A stretch of DNA of 64,000 bases from an uncultured Pseudomonadota bacterium (GCA_903876765.1 CAIRBH010000031.1:28402-92401), one strand, 5' to 3'; positions 16,542 to 26,862 are shown, numbered from the stretch's first letter. Made by a program: numbers and translations. The notes: generated by a model from the sequence alone, not told the origin.

Positions 16542-18518
16542 CTAACGTAAATCTTCAAAAAATTGCTGTACCTCAGACAATTCACGCGTTCTCTTAAAGG
16601 GCGGCAAACTTTGCCAGATTTTCTTGCCGTAAGACTTGCTGATTAAGCGCGGATCGCAAATCATCAACACGCCGCTATCATTTTCATCGCGTATCAAACG
16701 CCCCGCACCCTGTTTGAGGGTGATTACCGAATAAGGCAGCTGATATTCCATAAAGGCATTTTTGCCTTCAGCATTGAGCTTATCGACGCGGGCCGACAAT
16801 ACGGGGTCATCAGGCGGCGCAAAAGGCAGTTTGTCAATAATCACTAGGCTTAGCGCTTCGCCGCGTACATCAACGCCTTCCCAAAAGCTTTGTGAGCCCA
16901 CCAATACCGCATTGCCTAGCTTACGAAAACGGTCTAACAATTCGGTGCGCGAGCTTTCGCCCTGCAATAGCAATGGGCTTTCTATGCCGTTTTCAGAGAA
17001 GGCCTCTTTCAATAAAGCATGAATTTCGCGCATGGCGCGCAAGCTGGTCGATAGCACAAAAGCACGGCCACCACTGGCCTGCAACACCGGTAAGGCCGCT
17101 GCCACCACAGATGCCGTATAACTTGCGCTGTTGGGGTCTGGCATGTCTGGCGGCACATATAAAAGTGCTTGTGCTTGATAATTAAACGGGCTTTCCCAAA
17201 AGCCAGTTTTAGCCTCTTGCAAGCCCATTTGCGCCAGATAATGGCTGAAGTCAGCTTTTACAGCGAGTGTTGCTGAGGTGAATATCCATGCACGAGGCTG
17301 GGCGTTTAGCTGTTTTCCAAAGCCTTCAGCCACACTTAACGGTGTGGCGTGTAACTGCACAGAATGGGTAAACACTTCTACCCAACGCACTAGATTATTA
17401 TTTTCGGCAGATTGCCAGCGGCTAAATAGCTCATGTAAAGCCTCGCTGCGTTGCCAACATTTTTCTAACAAGGGATCGCGGGCAGCTTGCGATTCAAGCA
17501 CGGTTTTAAGGGCGTTTAATTGGCTTAGCATGTGATCAAATGCCGCTGCAAAGCCTGCTAAAGCCAGCGCTTTTTGCACAGGTAAGCGTGAGCCTTCATA
17601 GGCAAAAATCAGTCTAAAATCTTTGGCAGATTTTTCTAATTTTGTAATCGTTGTGCCTAATTCTAGACAATCTTTAGCTAGCGTTAAATGCGCGGCGTTG
17701 CAGTCGTGCGCTAATTCTAGTAATTGACTGGTTGAAACATCTTCACCAAAAAATAGCCCTGCGACTTCAGGCAATTGATGCGCCTCGTCAAATATGACGG
17801 TGTTTGCGCTAGGTAATAGTTCTGCCACGCCTTCGTCGCGCAACATGACGTCGGCAAAAAATAGATGATGATTCACCACGACAATATCCGCGGCCAATGC
17901 CTGTTTGCGCGCCTCCATGACAAAACATTCTTTGTAGTAGGCGCAATCGCCACCTAAGCAGTTGTCGCGTGTAGACGTGACGCTGGGCCAAATCATGGCA
18001 TTTTCTGGCACCGTATTGAGCTCACTTTTGTCGCCTGTTTTGCTATTTTCAGCAAAAGTTTTAATGAGGTGCACGTATTTAGCGTCTTCACGTGAGGCAA
18101 AGCGGCCTTCTTGCTCAGCACGTTCAAGATGGTAATGACACACGTAATTTGCGCGGCCTTTTAGCATGGCGACTGTCACTGGCACTCTTAAGGCGTCGCG
18201 CACATTAGGCAAGTCGCGGCTATACAATTGGTCTTGCAAGTTTTTAGTGCCAGTAGAAATAATCACCTTGCCACCCGTTAGCAAGGCGGGTACTAAGTAG
18301 GCAAAAGTTTTGCCCGTGCCAGTCCCCGCTTCGGCAACTAATTGCGTGTTTTGCGTGATGGCCAGTGCAATGGCTTCGGCCATTTCTAATTGTTGGCTGC
18401 GCTCGCTATAGCCTGAGATGTGCTTGGCTAACAGGCCGTCTTTTTCAAAAACTTCGCGCATGGTGTATGGGGTCATAAGGGCTGCTATTATCCCATGACT
18501 TGGCGCATTAAAGGCCAT
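16542..18518 (-). CDS. ATP-dependent DNA helicase, DinG/YoaA family
   Basis: 658 residues, a superfamily 2 XPD-like helicase. Walker A AEAGTGTGKTFAYL is near residues 62-75 and DEAH (VIFDEAHQLPE) lies further on. Cysteines in YVCHYHLERAE and CLGGDCAYYKECF lie where XPD-like helicases bind a 4Fe-4S cluster. The GSQSFWEGVDVRGEAL and GAGRLIRDENDSGVL segments are motifs V and VI. The length and the absence of an exonuclease domain fit YoaA. The start at 18518 has an AAGG upstream; an ATG at 18476 (MTPYTMREVF) is also possible. It is first in the operon with arfB-tsaB-rimI. Confidence 0.93.
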   Translation of the reverse strand: MAFNAPSHGIIAALMTPYTMREVFEKDGLLAKHISGYSERSQQLEMAEAIALAITQNTQLVAEAGTGTGKTFAYLVPALLTGGKVIISTGTKNLQDQLYSRDLPNVRDALRVPVTVAMLKGRANYVCHYHLERAEQEGRFASREDAKYVHLIKTFAENSKTGDKSELNTVPENAMIWPSVTSTRDNCLGGDCAYYKECFVMEARKQALAADIVVVNHHLFFADVMLRDEGVAELLPSANTVIFDEAHQLPEVAGLFFGEDVSTSQLLELAHDCNAAHLTLAKDCLELGTTITKLEKSAKDFRLIFAYEGSRLPVQKALALAGFAAAFDHMLSQLNALKTVLESQAARDPLLEKCWQRSEALHELFSRWQSAENNNLVRWVEVFTHSVQLHATPLSVAEGFGKQLNAQPRAWIFTSATLAVKADFSHYLAQMGLQEAKTGFWESPFNYQAQALLYVPPDMPDPNSASYTASVVAAALPVLQASGGRAFVLSTSLRAMREIHALLKEAFSENGIESPLLLQGESSRTELLDRFRKLGNAVLVGSQSFWEGVDVRGEALSLVIIDKLPFAPPDDPVLSARVDKLNAEGKNAFMEYQLPYSVITLKQGAGRLIRDENDSGVLMICDPRLISKSYGKKIWQSLPPFKRTRELSEVQQFFEDLR

Positions 18519-18678
18519 TTAACCGACCTTAAAAAGGTATTTATCCAGGCCTTAGATAACTATTGTTAAGCAAAAAGGCGGTAAATTTAGCCACTAATTT
18601 TAATAAAAATAACTATATAAAACAGCATATTAAGTAAAAAAGTAGGTGATTTATGGGGTGTTGGGTTATAATCAAACC

Positions 18679-19233
18679 GTGATTAAATATATTCAAAATC
18701 GTTTACTGGTTTGTTGCTTGCTGGGTTTGGCAAGTAGCTCATGCGCCGCCATTGTTCCTGCGCCAGAAGATGCCCCTATGGACACGCAAATTCGCGCAGA
18801 ATCGATAGATATCAATGATGCCAGTTGGTCAGCCCGCGCTCGCGAGGTGCTGGTTAGCGCATTAAGTTTGACTGGCATACAGTATAAATACGGTGGCAAT
18901 TCCCCTGAAACTGGCTTTGATTGCAGTGGTTTTGTGCGCTACGTGTTTAAGCAGGCAACCAGCCTAACATTGCCGCATAGCGCATTGGCTATCAGCCAAG
19001 TAGGCAGAACTATCCCAAAAAATGAACTGCAGCCTGGCGATTTAGTGTTTTTTAATACCTTAAAAGCGACTTTTTCTCATGTAGGCATTTACTTGGGCAA
19101 TAATCGCTTTATCCATTCGCCGAGTAAAGGCGGGCAAGTGCGGGTAGAAAATATGCAAGATGGCTACTGGGCAAGGCATTTTAACGGCGCACAACGCATA
19201 GAGCACGCTAGAGCCATCAACCAAGAGCAATAA
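18679..19233 (+). CDS. NlpC/P60-family cell-wall hydrolase
   Basis: About 184 residues from the GTG at 18679; a GTG at 18646 would lengthen the N-terminus. A signal peptide (LLVCCLLGLASSSCAA) precedes a C40 peptidase domain with catalytic Cys in TGFDCSGFVRYVF, His in TFSHVGIYLGNNRFIHSPS and the PGDLVFF motif. It would cut peptide bonds in periplasmic peptidoglycan stems. The lipobox is not canonical (SSSC), so whether it is a lipoprotein is unclear. It stands alone. Confidence 0.88.
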   Translation: MIKYIQNRLLVCCLLGLASSSCAAIVPAPEDAPMDTQIRAESIDINDASWSARAREVLVSALSLTGIQYKYGGNSPETGFDCSGFVRYVFKQATSLTLPHSALAISQVGRTIPKNELQPGDLVFFNTLKATFSHVGIYLGNNRFIHSPSKGGQVRVENMQDGYWARHFNGAQRIEHARAINQEQ

Positions 19234-19245
19234 AATCTATCAAGC

Positions 19246-19527
19246 TTAAGTGCTTGTGTCAGAATGGCCTAAATCTCGGCTAGGGTCTATGCAATCGCGC
19301 ACCAGTTGTTTGACTTCTTTAGCTTCAGGAAAGCGCCCCGCAACTTTACGCGAAAACAGCAGTTGCTGATTTAGGCGAATGTCAAAAATACCATTAGTTC
19401 CAGGTTTAAGAGACACGCTAGTTAAATCTTGCTCAAATGTGCTCAGTAGTTCTTGTGCCAACCAAGCGGCCCGCAATAGCCAGCGACATTGTGTGCAATA
19501 ACTAATTTCGATATGGTGTTCAATCAA
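19246..19527 (-). CDS. Rdx/SelW-like thioredoxin-fold protein
   Basis: 93 residues. EISYCTQCRWLLRAAWLAQELL near residues 7-28 has the CxxC motif of the SelW/SelT/SelH-like (Rdx) family, and SLKPGTNGIFDIRLN is the second conserved region. It is cysteine-only, not a selenoprotein. It probably has a redox role, but the substrate is unknown. It is convergent with the NlpC/P60 gene and divergent from ctpA. Confidence 0.88.
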   Translation of the reverse strand: MIEHHIEISYCTQCRWLLRAAWLAQELLSTFEQDLTSVSLKPGTNGIFDIRLNQQLLFSRKVAGRFPEAKEVKQLVRDCIDPSRDLGHSDTST

Positions 19528-19668
19528 TTTACAAGTCCTTACTGCTATACTTTCATTTGTAAATATTTACATTTGTGAATATTTATATAGATATTCACAC
19601 TCATTGGAACTATTAATGCTAAGTTTGTCATAAACTTGTACGCTTTCTTTAGCTAGGGATAATAATAC

Positions 19669-21117
19669 ATGCAAGCTAGAAATAAATATCAAGGTTTTAC
19701 TAAAGTAGCTCTGGTTTGTTCTGGGCTAATACTCGGGCTGATGTTGAGCTTAACTTACTCGGCAGTGGCTGAGCGTATGGAAAAGCCACAACTCCCCCTA
19801 GAAGACTTGCGTGCCTTTGCCGAAGTGTTCGGTAAAATCAAAAGCGACTATGTTGAGCCAGTAGAAGACAAAAAACTCATCTCTGAGGCCATTAGCGGCA
19901 TGCTTACTGGTTTAGATCCTCATTCAACCTATATGGACGTAGATGCTTTTAAAGATATGCAAGCCGCTACGCAAGGCGAATTTGGCGGCCTAGGCATAGA
20001 AGTCGGTATGGAAGACGGCTTAGTGAAAGTGGTCTCGCCTATTGAAGATTCGCCCGCCTATGTGGCAGGCATTAAAAGCGGCGACCTCATCATGAAGTTA
20101 GATGAAAAGCTGGTTAAAGGCATGAGCCTGAATGACGCCGTAAAAATTATGCGTGGCAAGCCAGACACCTCTATTACCCTGACAATATTGCGCAAAAATG
20201 AAGCTAAGCCATTGTTGCTTACTTTAGTTCGCGCCATTATTAAGAATAAAAGTGTGAAATACAAAATGACTGAGCCAGGCTATGCCTACGCTAGGGTCAC
20301 ACAGTTTCAAGAGCACACAGGAGAAGACTTAGCCAAAGCGATTAAAACCATGGCTGAAGAAAATAAAGGCCCATTTAAAGGCTTTGTATTAGATTTACGC
20401 AATGACCCAGGTGGCCTGCTGAACGGTGCCGTAGGTGTTGCAGCGGCGTTTTTACCCAAAGACAGCTTGGTCGTGTATACCGAGGGTCGTGCGCCAGATT
20501 CAAAAATGAACCTTACCGTTAATCCAGAAAACTATGCACGTGGCGGCGCGGTAAACGATTATATGCGCGATATTCCTGCGGATTTAAAAACCGTGCCTAT
20601 GGTCGTGCTGATCAATGCTGGTTCGGCCTCTGCATCAGAAATCGTCGCAGGAGCCCTACAAGACCACAAGCGTGCTACCTTGATAGGCGTTCGCACCTTT
20701 GGTAAGGGCTCGGTACAAACCATTATGCCTATGAATAATGGTGCGGCGATTAAGCTTACTACTGCGCGTTATTTCACACCTAAGGGCCGCTCAATTCAGG
20801 CCAAAGGCATAGAGCCAGATTACTACGTAGAAGACGGCACGGATCAGTCCAACAATATCCACGAGGCTGATTTATCACGCCATTTATCTAACCCTAAAGA
20901 TGCACAAGCGGGGGTAGCTACCAAATCTGAGGCATCTTCACCTAGCAAAGAGGCCGCTCAAGCTAAGTTAAATGAGAAAAAATATGCAGAAGCGATGGCG
21001 CCTATTGAGCCTGCCAGCAAAGAAGATTTGCAGTTTGCCCAAGCTATGAATTTTCTTAAAGGTAAACCAGTCGTTAAGTCTGAGCCACCAAAAGTAGAAG
21101 CGACGCCTAGTAAATAA
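19669..21117 (+). CDS. ctpA: carboxy-terminal processing protease (S41 family)
   Basis: 482 residues. An N-terminal signal/anchor helix is followed by a PDZ domain (GLGIEVGMEDGLVKVVSPIEDSPAY) and the S41 protease domain. The catalytic Ser is in NAGSASASEIVAGALQD and the Lys in TFGKGSVQTI (Ser-Lys dyad). A charged, low-complexity tail after residue ~415 is rich in Lys, Glu and Pro. Such proteases trim C-termini of periplasmic proteins and cell-wall hydrolases. A strong terminator follows. Confidence 0.94.
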   Translation: MQARNKYQGFTKVALVCSGLILGLMLSLTYSAVAERMEKPQLPLEDLRAFAEVFGKIKSDYVEPVEDKKLISEAISGMLTGLDPHSTYMDVDAFKDMQAATQGEFGGLGIEVGMEDGLVKVVSPIEDSPAYVAGIKSGDLIMKLDEKLVKGMSLNDAVKIMRGKPDTSITLTILRKNEAKPLLLTLVRAIIKNKSVKYKMTEPGYAYARVTQFQEHTGEDLAKAIKTMAEENKGPFKGFVLDLRNDPGGLLNGAVGVAAAFLPKDSLVVYTEGRAPDSKMNLTVNPENYARGGAVNDYMRDIPADLKTVPMVVLINAGSASASEIVAGALQDHKRATLIGVRTFGKGSVQTIMPMNNGAAIKLTTARYFTPKGRSIQAKGIEPDYYVEDGTDQSNNIHEADLSRHLSNPKDAQAGVATKSEASSPSKEAAQAKLNEKKYAEAMAPIEPASKEDLQFAQAMNFLKGKPVVKSEPPKVEATPSK

Positions 21118-21158
21118 AGTGCTAGCTGGGTAATTGTAGTTTTATCAGCGTGCTAAAT

Positions 21159-21188
21159 AACCCGCCTTGCAAACAGGGCGGGTTTTTT
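21159..21188 (+). terminator. intrinsic terminator after ctpA
   Basis: AACCCGCC (21159-21166) pairs with GGCGGGTT (21177-21184), followed by a T run. It lies 42 nt after the ctpA stop. Confidence 0.88.
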
Positions 21189-21235
21189 ATGGCATACGCG
21201 GCTTTAGATAACCATGCGAGGTTTATAATAAACAA

Positions 21236-22417
21236 ATGACTTTATCGATTACTGACTTGATTGCAGAGGCAGATCGCTGCGTGGCTTGCGGCTTATGTTT
21301 GCCGCATTGCCCTACTTACAGAAAAACTGGCTCAGAGGCAGATTCGCCGCGTGGCCGCATTCAGCTCATGCGGGCCGTGGCTCAAGATATTCTGCCCAAT
21401 AACCAGCGTTTTAAACAGCATATAGACCTGTGTTTAAGTTGCCGCAGTTGCGAATCTGCTTGTCCTAACAATGTAAATTATGGTGCTTTGGTTGATAGTA
21501 CGCGGGCGATTTTGCTGCCGAAAAAAAGTATCTGGTATCGCCTAGCCAAGCCATTAATACGTTCTCGCTTATTCAGTAATGGCTTAATGTGGCTAGTTTG
21601 GCTCATACAGCAATGCAAGTGTGATGCCTTGCTTAAATGTTTTAACCCAGCGGCAAAATTATTGCCAGCCATCAATCATCCTGTAAGTTGGCAATCGCTA
21701 TACCCGACGACGGTCGCTTTTAGGCAGGGTAGCGTTAGCTTGTTTTTAGGCTGTGCTAGTCAGGCGTTGGATAACCAGACGCTAAAAGCCAGTATTTATC
21801 TATTAAACACGCTGGGGTTTGATGTGTATGTGCCCGCGCAACAAACGTGTTGTGGCAGCATCGCTAGGCAAATGGGCGATGAGCTTGAAGCTAATCAACT
21901 CTTGGCAATGAATCAGCACAGCTTTAATGCAACCATGCCCATATTAACCGTGGCTAGTGGCTGTGGCGCTGGCTTGGCTGATTATATGCCCAGCCATCAG
22001 GTGCAAGACATTAGCGCATTTTTAGCAGCTTGCGATTGGTCTAGGGTCAGCATTAGCCCGCTTAAGCAGCGTATTTTTGTGCAAGACCCCTGCAGCTTAC
22101 GAAACGGGCAAAAAAGTCACGCCGCTGTTTATAGCTTGCTTAAAAAAATCCCACAAGCTGAAGTCCTTGCATTAGCGGGTAATAGCCAATGTTGTGGGGG
22201 TGCAGGGTCTTATATGTTAACGCAAGCAAGCATGGCCAATGACTTACTGAATGATAAATTAATGGTCATTGAGGCGGCGAGCGCAGCCATACTTGCCACG
22301 TCAAATATTGGCTGTAGCTTGCACATAGCAAAAGGTTTACGTGAGCAAAATATGCCTGTGGTTATATTGCATCCTGTACAGATTATGGCCAAACAATTGG
22401 GATTTGTTAATCAATAA
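21236..22417 (+). CDS. glcF: glycolate oxidase iron-sulfur subunit-like protein
   Basis: 393 residues. Two 4Fe-4S motifs lie at the N-terminus (CVACGLCLPHCP and CLSCRSCESACP), followed by two CCG domains (QQTCCGS and NSQCCGGAG), the GlcF/LutA layout. GlcF passes electrons from glycolate oxidation to quinones. The partner genes glcD and glcE are not adjacent, which is unusual for a glc operon, so the partner dehydrogenase must be elsewhere or different. Confidence 0.85.
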   Translation: MTLSITDLIAEADRCVACGLCLPHCPTYRKTGSEADSPRGRIQLMRAVAQDILPNNQRFKQHIDLCLSCRSCESACPNNVNYGALVDSTRAILLPKKSIWYRLAKPLIRSRLFSNGLMWLVWLIQQCKCDALLKCFNPAAKLLPAINHPVSWQSLYPTTVAFRQGSVSLFLGCASQALDNQTLKASIYLLNTLGFDVYVPAQQTCCGSIARQMGDELEANQLLAMNQHSFNATMPILTVASGCGAGLADYMPSHQVQDISAFLAACDWSRVSISPLKQRIFVQDPCSLRNGQKSHAAVYSLLKKIPQAEVLALAGNSQCCGGAGSYMLTQASMANDLLNDKLMVIEAASAAILATSNIGCSLHIAKGLREQNMPVVILHPVQIMAKQLGFVNQ

Positions 22418-22450
22418 CCAAATACTGGTTTAACAAAGGAATTTAAGCGT

Positions 22451-22487
22451 AAACTATGTACTAGCTTAAAAACTATGTGCTAGGTTA
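22451..22487. repeat. imperfect 19-bp tandem duplication
   Basis: AAACTATGTACTAGCTTA at 22451 recurs as AAACTATGTGCTAGGTTA at 22470 with two changes. It lies in the 209-bp gap after glcF, which otherwise shows nothing. Confidence 0.6.
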
Positions 22488-22626
22488 AATAGACATCACA
22501 TACGGCTTGTTTGATTGGATGCCGCACTAGCAAGACGTCTATTTGCCTTGGCTGCCAATTTTTAATCTAGCGTATGGCAAAGTTGATGGTGATTTAAAAT
22601 GACTTTTTATAAAAAGGTAAGTATTA

Positions 22627-22950
22627 ATGCAAAAATTTAGTGACGTATTATTAACGCTTGACGACGCCTCACATGTGCAGCGTATAGAGCTGTTTAATAC
22701 TGATGGCAGTGCTGCGGGTGTAATAGAAAATAAACCCGGCAGCCAAGGTTCAGTCAAGGTCTACTATCACCTCTATCGTATGTATGGTGAAATCTCTTTA
22801 GACGCTGCGGTGGAGGGTTTAAGTCTTTTTGCTGAGCACACCAGTGATGCAGAAAACTGCCCAGGCAAGCATCCTAATGTAGATCGATTATTAAATCTTT
22901 TAGAAGATGAAAAGCCACTTAAAGTGAAGGTTACAGAGACTCGCTCTTAG
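22627..22950 (+). CDS. DUF2322-like protein
   Basis: 107 residues, cytoplasmic and without signal or membrane segments. The FSDVLLTLDDASHVQRIELFN start, the LYRMYGEISLDAAVEGLSLFAEHT middle and the CPGKHPNVDRLLNLL end match the DUF2322 family of betaproteobacteria as I recall it. The function is unknown. It stands alone between glcF and lgt, with 209 and 186 bp on either side. Confidence 0.65.
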   Translation: MQKFSDVLLTLDDASHVQRIELFNTDGSAAGVIENKPGSQGSVKVYYHLYRMYGEISLDAAVEGLSLFAEHTSDAENCPGKHPNVDRLLNLLEDEKPLKVKVTETRS

Positions 22951-23136
22951 TTTTAATTGTTTGGTTATTCGCCCATGGTCGATTAAAAATGGCCGGTAAA
23001 ACGTCCTACCTTCATCATTCTAGGCAACTAAGTTAAACCGCCTAATTGCCAATACTGCCGCAATATTCTTTTATTTAAGCCTGTATCTAGTAAAACTTAG
23101 GTAAAATTCAGCTTTTATTTTTCCCTTTAGCCCAAT

Positions 23137-23916
23137 ATGTTTGTTCACCCACAATTTGACCCTATCGCAGTTCATCTAGGTAGCTTTGGTATTCATTGGT
23201 ACGGTCTCATGTACTTAATTGGCTTTTTAGCATTTATCGGCTTAGGTAAATGGCAAATTAGCCATCGCCCTTGGCATGCTTGGAGCATCCCCATGCTCGA
23301 TGACGCACTGTTTTTTGGTGCACTAGGCGTTATTTTGGGGGGGCGATTAGGCTATGTGCTGTTTTACCAGTTTGGTTATTTTGTGCATCATCCCTCAGAA
23401 ATTTTAGCAGTATGGCAGGGCGGCATGAGTTTTCATGGTGGGTTTTTAGGTGTGCTAGTGGCCATGGGCTTATTTGCACGCAAGTATCAATTGCAGTGGC
23501 TGAGCATCATGGATTTTGTCGCACCCTTAGTGCCGATTGGTTTAGGTGCTGGGCGTATGGGCAATTTTATTAATGGCGAACTATGGGGACGCGTCACCAA
23601 TAGCCAATACGGCATGGTGTTTCCTAGGGTTGATGACCTATTGCGTCACCCCTCACAGCTCTACGAATTTACCCTTGAAGGGATAGCCTTATTTTTAATT
23701 CTTTGGATTTATTCTGCAAAACCTAGAGAAACGGGTGCAATTTCCGCTTTATTCTTGATAGGCTATGGTAGCTTTAGATTTATTGCCGAATATACCCGTG
23801 AGCCTGATAGCTACTTAGGCTTGCTGTCTATGGGATTTAGCATGGGCCAGTGGCTAAGTTTACCTATGTTGCTAGTGGGCATTGCGATGTGGGTGCGAGT
23901 GCAGCAAAAAAGATAA
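23137..23916 (+). CDS. lgt: prolipoprotein diacylglyceryl transferase
   Basis: 259 residues with about seven membrane helices. The diagnostic signature [18 protein letters not shown] lies near residues 137-154, and [13 protein letters not shown] and [13 protein letters not shown] are also conserved. Lgt adds diacylglycerol from phosphatidylglycerol to the lipobox cysteine of prolipoproteins in the inner membrane. The length is usual. There is no close partner gene. Confidence 0.97.
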   Translation: MFVHPQFDPIAVHLGSFGIHWYGLMYLIGFLAFIGLGKWQISHRPWHAWSIPMLDDALFFGALGVILGGRLGYVLFYQFGYFVHHPSEILAVWQGGMSFHGGFLGVLVAMGLFARKYQLQWLSIMDFVAPLVPIGLGAGRMGNFINGELWGRVTNSQYGMVFPRVDDLLRHPSQLYEFTLEGIALFLILWIYSAKPRETGAISALFLIGYGSFRFIAEYTREPDSYLGLLSMGFSMGQWLSLPMLLVGIAMWVRVQQKR

Positions 23917-24051
23917 GCTCAAAAAGATAAACATAAGATGAACCCTAAGACTAGACCTAATATTAGATCTAAGATTGGATTGTTAAACTTAACAATAGGC
24001 TGACTGAAATGATTTAAGTCACACCGTTTAATAGTGATGAATTGCAGGGAT

Positions 24052-24081
24052 AAAAAACGGACGCCTAGGCGTCCGTTTTTT
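24052..24081. terminator. bidirectional intrinsic terminator (lgt / amtB)
   Basis: Perfect palindrome AAAAAACGGACGCC-TA-GGCGTCCGTTTTTT between the convergent lgt and amtB genes. The A and T tracts allow it to act in both directions. Confidence 0.95.
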
Positions 24082-24112
24082 ATTACAACAACAGCTTAAT
24101 TAAGTTAATTCA

Positions 24113-25609
24113 TTAAGCGTGGTAAGCACGTTCACCGTGCTCAGTGGTATCCAAGCCTTCACGTTCAACTTCTTCACTTACACGTAAGCCGATCACTGCA
24201 TCAACTATTTTGTAAGAGATAAATGCTACCACACCAGACCATACCAAGGTTGTACCTACACCCCATGCTTGGCTAGTCATTTGCGCAACCATATCGTAAG
24301 GGGCAACAGCATTAGCCACATAGTCGTAAACGCCTGTGCCGCCTAATGCTGGGTTGACTAAAATACCTGTAGTGAGCGCACCAAAGATACCGCCAACACA
24401 GTGCACGCCAAACACGTCAAGTGAATCGTCATAACCCATCATAGATTTGACTTTACTTACAAAGAAGAAGCAAAGTGGTGAAACGATTAAGCCTTGCACG
24501 ATAGCGCCCATAGGACCCACATAACCACAAGCTGGGGTAATAGCCACTAAACCTGCGATCGCACCTGAAGCAGCACCTAACATTGAAGGTTTACCTTTGA
24601 AGAACCATTCTGTAAACATCCATGAAGTCGCAGCCGCACATGTAGCAAGTAAGGTATTAGCAAACACTAGTGTTGCAAAGCCGCTTGCTTCTAAGTTTGA
24701 GCCTACGTTGAAGCCAAACCAGCCAACCCATAGCAATGCTGCACCTACCATTGTTAAAGTCACGCTGTGAGGCGCCATTGCTTCTTTACCGTAACCTACA
24801 CGTTTGCCTAGTACTAAAGCACCTACCAAACCAGCAATACCAGCATTGATATGCACGACCGTACCACCAGCAAAGTCAAGTGCACCCTTTTGCCAAATAA
24901 AGCCAGCCGTTGCGGAAGCCGCTGTAGCAGCATCAGCACTGGTGTAAGCATCAGGGCCTGCCCAGTACCAAACCATGTGTGCAATTGGCAAGTAAGAGAA
25001 AGTGAACCACAACACCATAAAGAACAAGATGGCAGAGAACTTCATACGTTCAGCAAAAGCACCCACAATCAACGCTGGGGTAATGACCGCAAAAGTTAAC
25101 TGGAATACCATGTAAATGTATTCAGGAATCACAACGCCTTTGCTGAATGTTGCCACATTTGAGTCTGGCGTAATACCATGCAAGAAGGCACGACCAAAGC
25201 CACCGAAGTAGGCATTGCCTTCAGTAAAGGCCACACTGTAGCCGTATAGCGCCCAGAGCACACCTAATACACAGGTAATCATAAATGTTTGCATTAACAC
25301 TGAAAGCATATTTTTTTGACGTACCATGCCGCCGTAAAATAAGCCTAAACCAGGCACACACATCATTAATACCAATACTGTTGCCACTATCATCCAAGCA
25401 ATATCACCCTTATTCGGCACGGGTGCAGGCGCCGCAGCTACTGCCGCCGCTTCTGCTGGTGCTGGTGCCGCCGCATCGGCTGCAACTGGTGTTGGTGCTA
25501 CTACGGCTGCTGCGTCAGCGGCGGGTGCAGCGTCCTCAGCATAAGTATTAGCAGTAAAGCCTAAGCCTAGTGCCGCAACTAAAGCAAACATCGAAAGTAA
25601 TTTTTTCAT
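24113..25609 (-). CDS. amtB: ammonium transporter AmtB
   Basis: 498 residues. A cleavable signal peptide (MKKLLSMFALVAALGLGFTANTYA) is followed by an Ala/Pro-rich periplasmic stretch (residues ~25-66) and eleven membrane helices. The family motif DFAGGTVVHINAGIAGLVGALVLG and the twin-His pore region (GVHCVGGIFGAL) are present. It conducts ammonium or ammonia inwards. The unusually long low-complexity N-terminal stretch is a local oddity. It lies 10 nt after glnK in a torF-glnK-amtB operon. Confidence 0.97.
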   Translation of the reverse strand: MKKLLSMFALVAALGLGFTANTYAEDAAPAADAAAVVAPTPVAADAAAPAPAEAAAVAAAPAPVPNKGDIAWMIVATVLVLMMCVPGLGLFYGGMVRQKNMLSVLMQTFMITCVLGVLWALYGYSVAFTEGNAYFGGFGRAFLHGITPDSNVATFSKGVVIPEYIYMVFQLTFAVITPALIVGAFAERMKFSAILFFMVLWFTFSYLPIAHMVWYWAGPDAYTSADAATAASATAGFIWQKGALDFAGGTVVHINAGIAGLVGALVLGKRVGYGKEAMAPHSVTLTMVGAALLWVGWFGFNVGSNLEASGFATLVFANTLLATCAAATSWMFTEWFFKGKPSMLGAASGAIAGLVAITPACGYVGPMGAIVQGLIVSPLCFFFVSKVKSMMGYDDSLDVFGVHCVGGIFGALTTGILVNPALGGTGVYDYVANAVAPYDMVAQMTSQAWGVGTTLVWSGVVAFISYKIVDAVIGLRVSEEVEREGLDTTEHGERAYHA

Positions 25610-25619
25610 TGTGATCCCC

Positions 25620-25967
<348 letters not shown>

Positions 25968-26001
25968 CTAGTGAGGCAGGGATTAGCCTGCCAAAATTAA
26001 A

Positions 26002-26790
26002 TTAGAATGTTTTTTGTACGAATGCAGTGAAAGTGCTTTTGGCAATACTACCGCCAGTATAAGCACTAGCACCATATAGTGCATCACTAGCATTGGTGTC
26101 TGTGTAATAACCACCGACATTTACACCATTACTGAAGGCCTTGGTTGCACCAATTTTCCAGTCAGTATATGAAGCTTCAGATAATGCTGCACCATCATAC
26201 TTTTGCCGACCAGCATGTAAGTTAGCGGTGATGCCTGTTTCACCAATTGGGTAATTGGCATTTAATTCAACATAATAAGTACCACGTGCATCTGGAGAAC
26301 CTAAGCCATTTTTGGACGCTACGTAAGACAGTTTAGCCTGTAGCCATTGATAACTTAAAGCACCTGATACTTCAGTGGTATCAGCGGTTGTTTTATCAGC
26401 TAGCTTATCGCCTGGGTAAATGTATTGTAGTACCGTGAAATCGTAACCCAAGCCCGTTGCACCTATAGTATTGCGATAACCACCGTAAACATCTATTTCT
26501 AAGCTAGAGTTAGCATACACGCTAGCATCTTCTAGCCAGCTGATGTTAGATGCCCAAGTGCCTAGGTAAAAACCGCTGGCATGAGTAAAATCTACCCCAC
26601 CTTGTAAAGCTGGTTTTTGTGAAGTTTGTGATAAGCCGCGAAACAGGTATTGGCTATACAAACCCACGTTGTAGCTAATGGTATAAGCTGGCGCTGGGGC
26701 TGCTGCGGGCGCTGCCGCTTCTTCAGCAAAAACTGCGGTTGGAACTGATAGTGCGGTGAGCACGGCTAGTGATAATAAAGATTGACGCAT
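26002..26790 (-). CDS. TorF-family putative outer-membrane porin
   Basis: 262 residues. The signal peptide ends at VFAEEA, an Ala/Pro-rich spacer follows, and then alternating hydrophobic beta strands ending in a terminal Phe (TFTAFVQKTF), the outer-membrane barrel signature. The NVGLYSQYLFRGLSQTSQKPALQGGVDF start is typical of the TorF/Gcw_chp family. It is first in the operon with glnK and amtB, so it may admit small nitrogen compounds (inferred). Transcription likely comes from the sigma-54 promoter at 26846-26862. Confidence 0.88.
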   Translation of the reverse strand: MRQSLLSLAVLTALSVPTAVFAEEAAAPAAAPAPAYTISYNVGLYSQYLFRGLSQTSQKPALQGGVDFTHASGFYLGTWASNISWLEDASVYANSSLEIDVYGGYRNTIGATGLGYDFTVLQYIYPGDKLADKTTADTTEVSGALSYQWLQAKLSYVASKNGLGSPDARGTYYVELNANYPIGETGITANLHAGRQKYDGAALSEASYTDWKIGATKAFSNGVNVGGYYTDTNASDALYGASAYTGGSIAKSTFTAFVQKTF

Positions 26791-26845
26791 GTTACTTCTC
26801 CTTGATTAACGTTTAGAATAAATAAAAGACTATTCGAAGATACAT

Positions 26846-26862
26846 AAGCAAGCAACGTGCCA
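26846..26862 (-). promoter_or_regulatory. sigma-54 (RpoN) promoter of torF-glnK-amtB
   Basis: On the minus strand: TGGCAC, 5 nt, TTGCTT, an exact match to the -24/-12 consensus (TGGCAC-N5-TTGC). It lies 56 bp upstream of the torF start. RpoN with NtrC is the usual control for glnK-amtB. I could not find an NtrC site in the rest of the gap. Confidence 0.88.
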
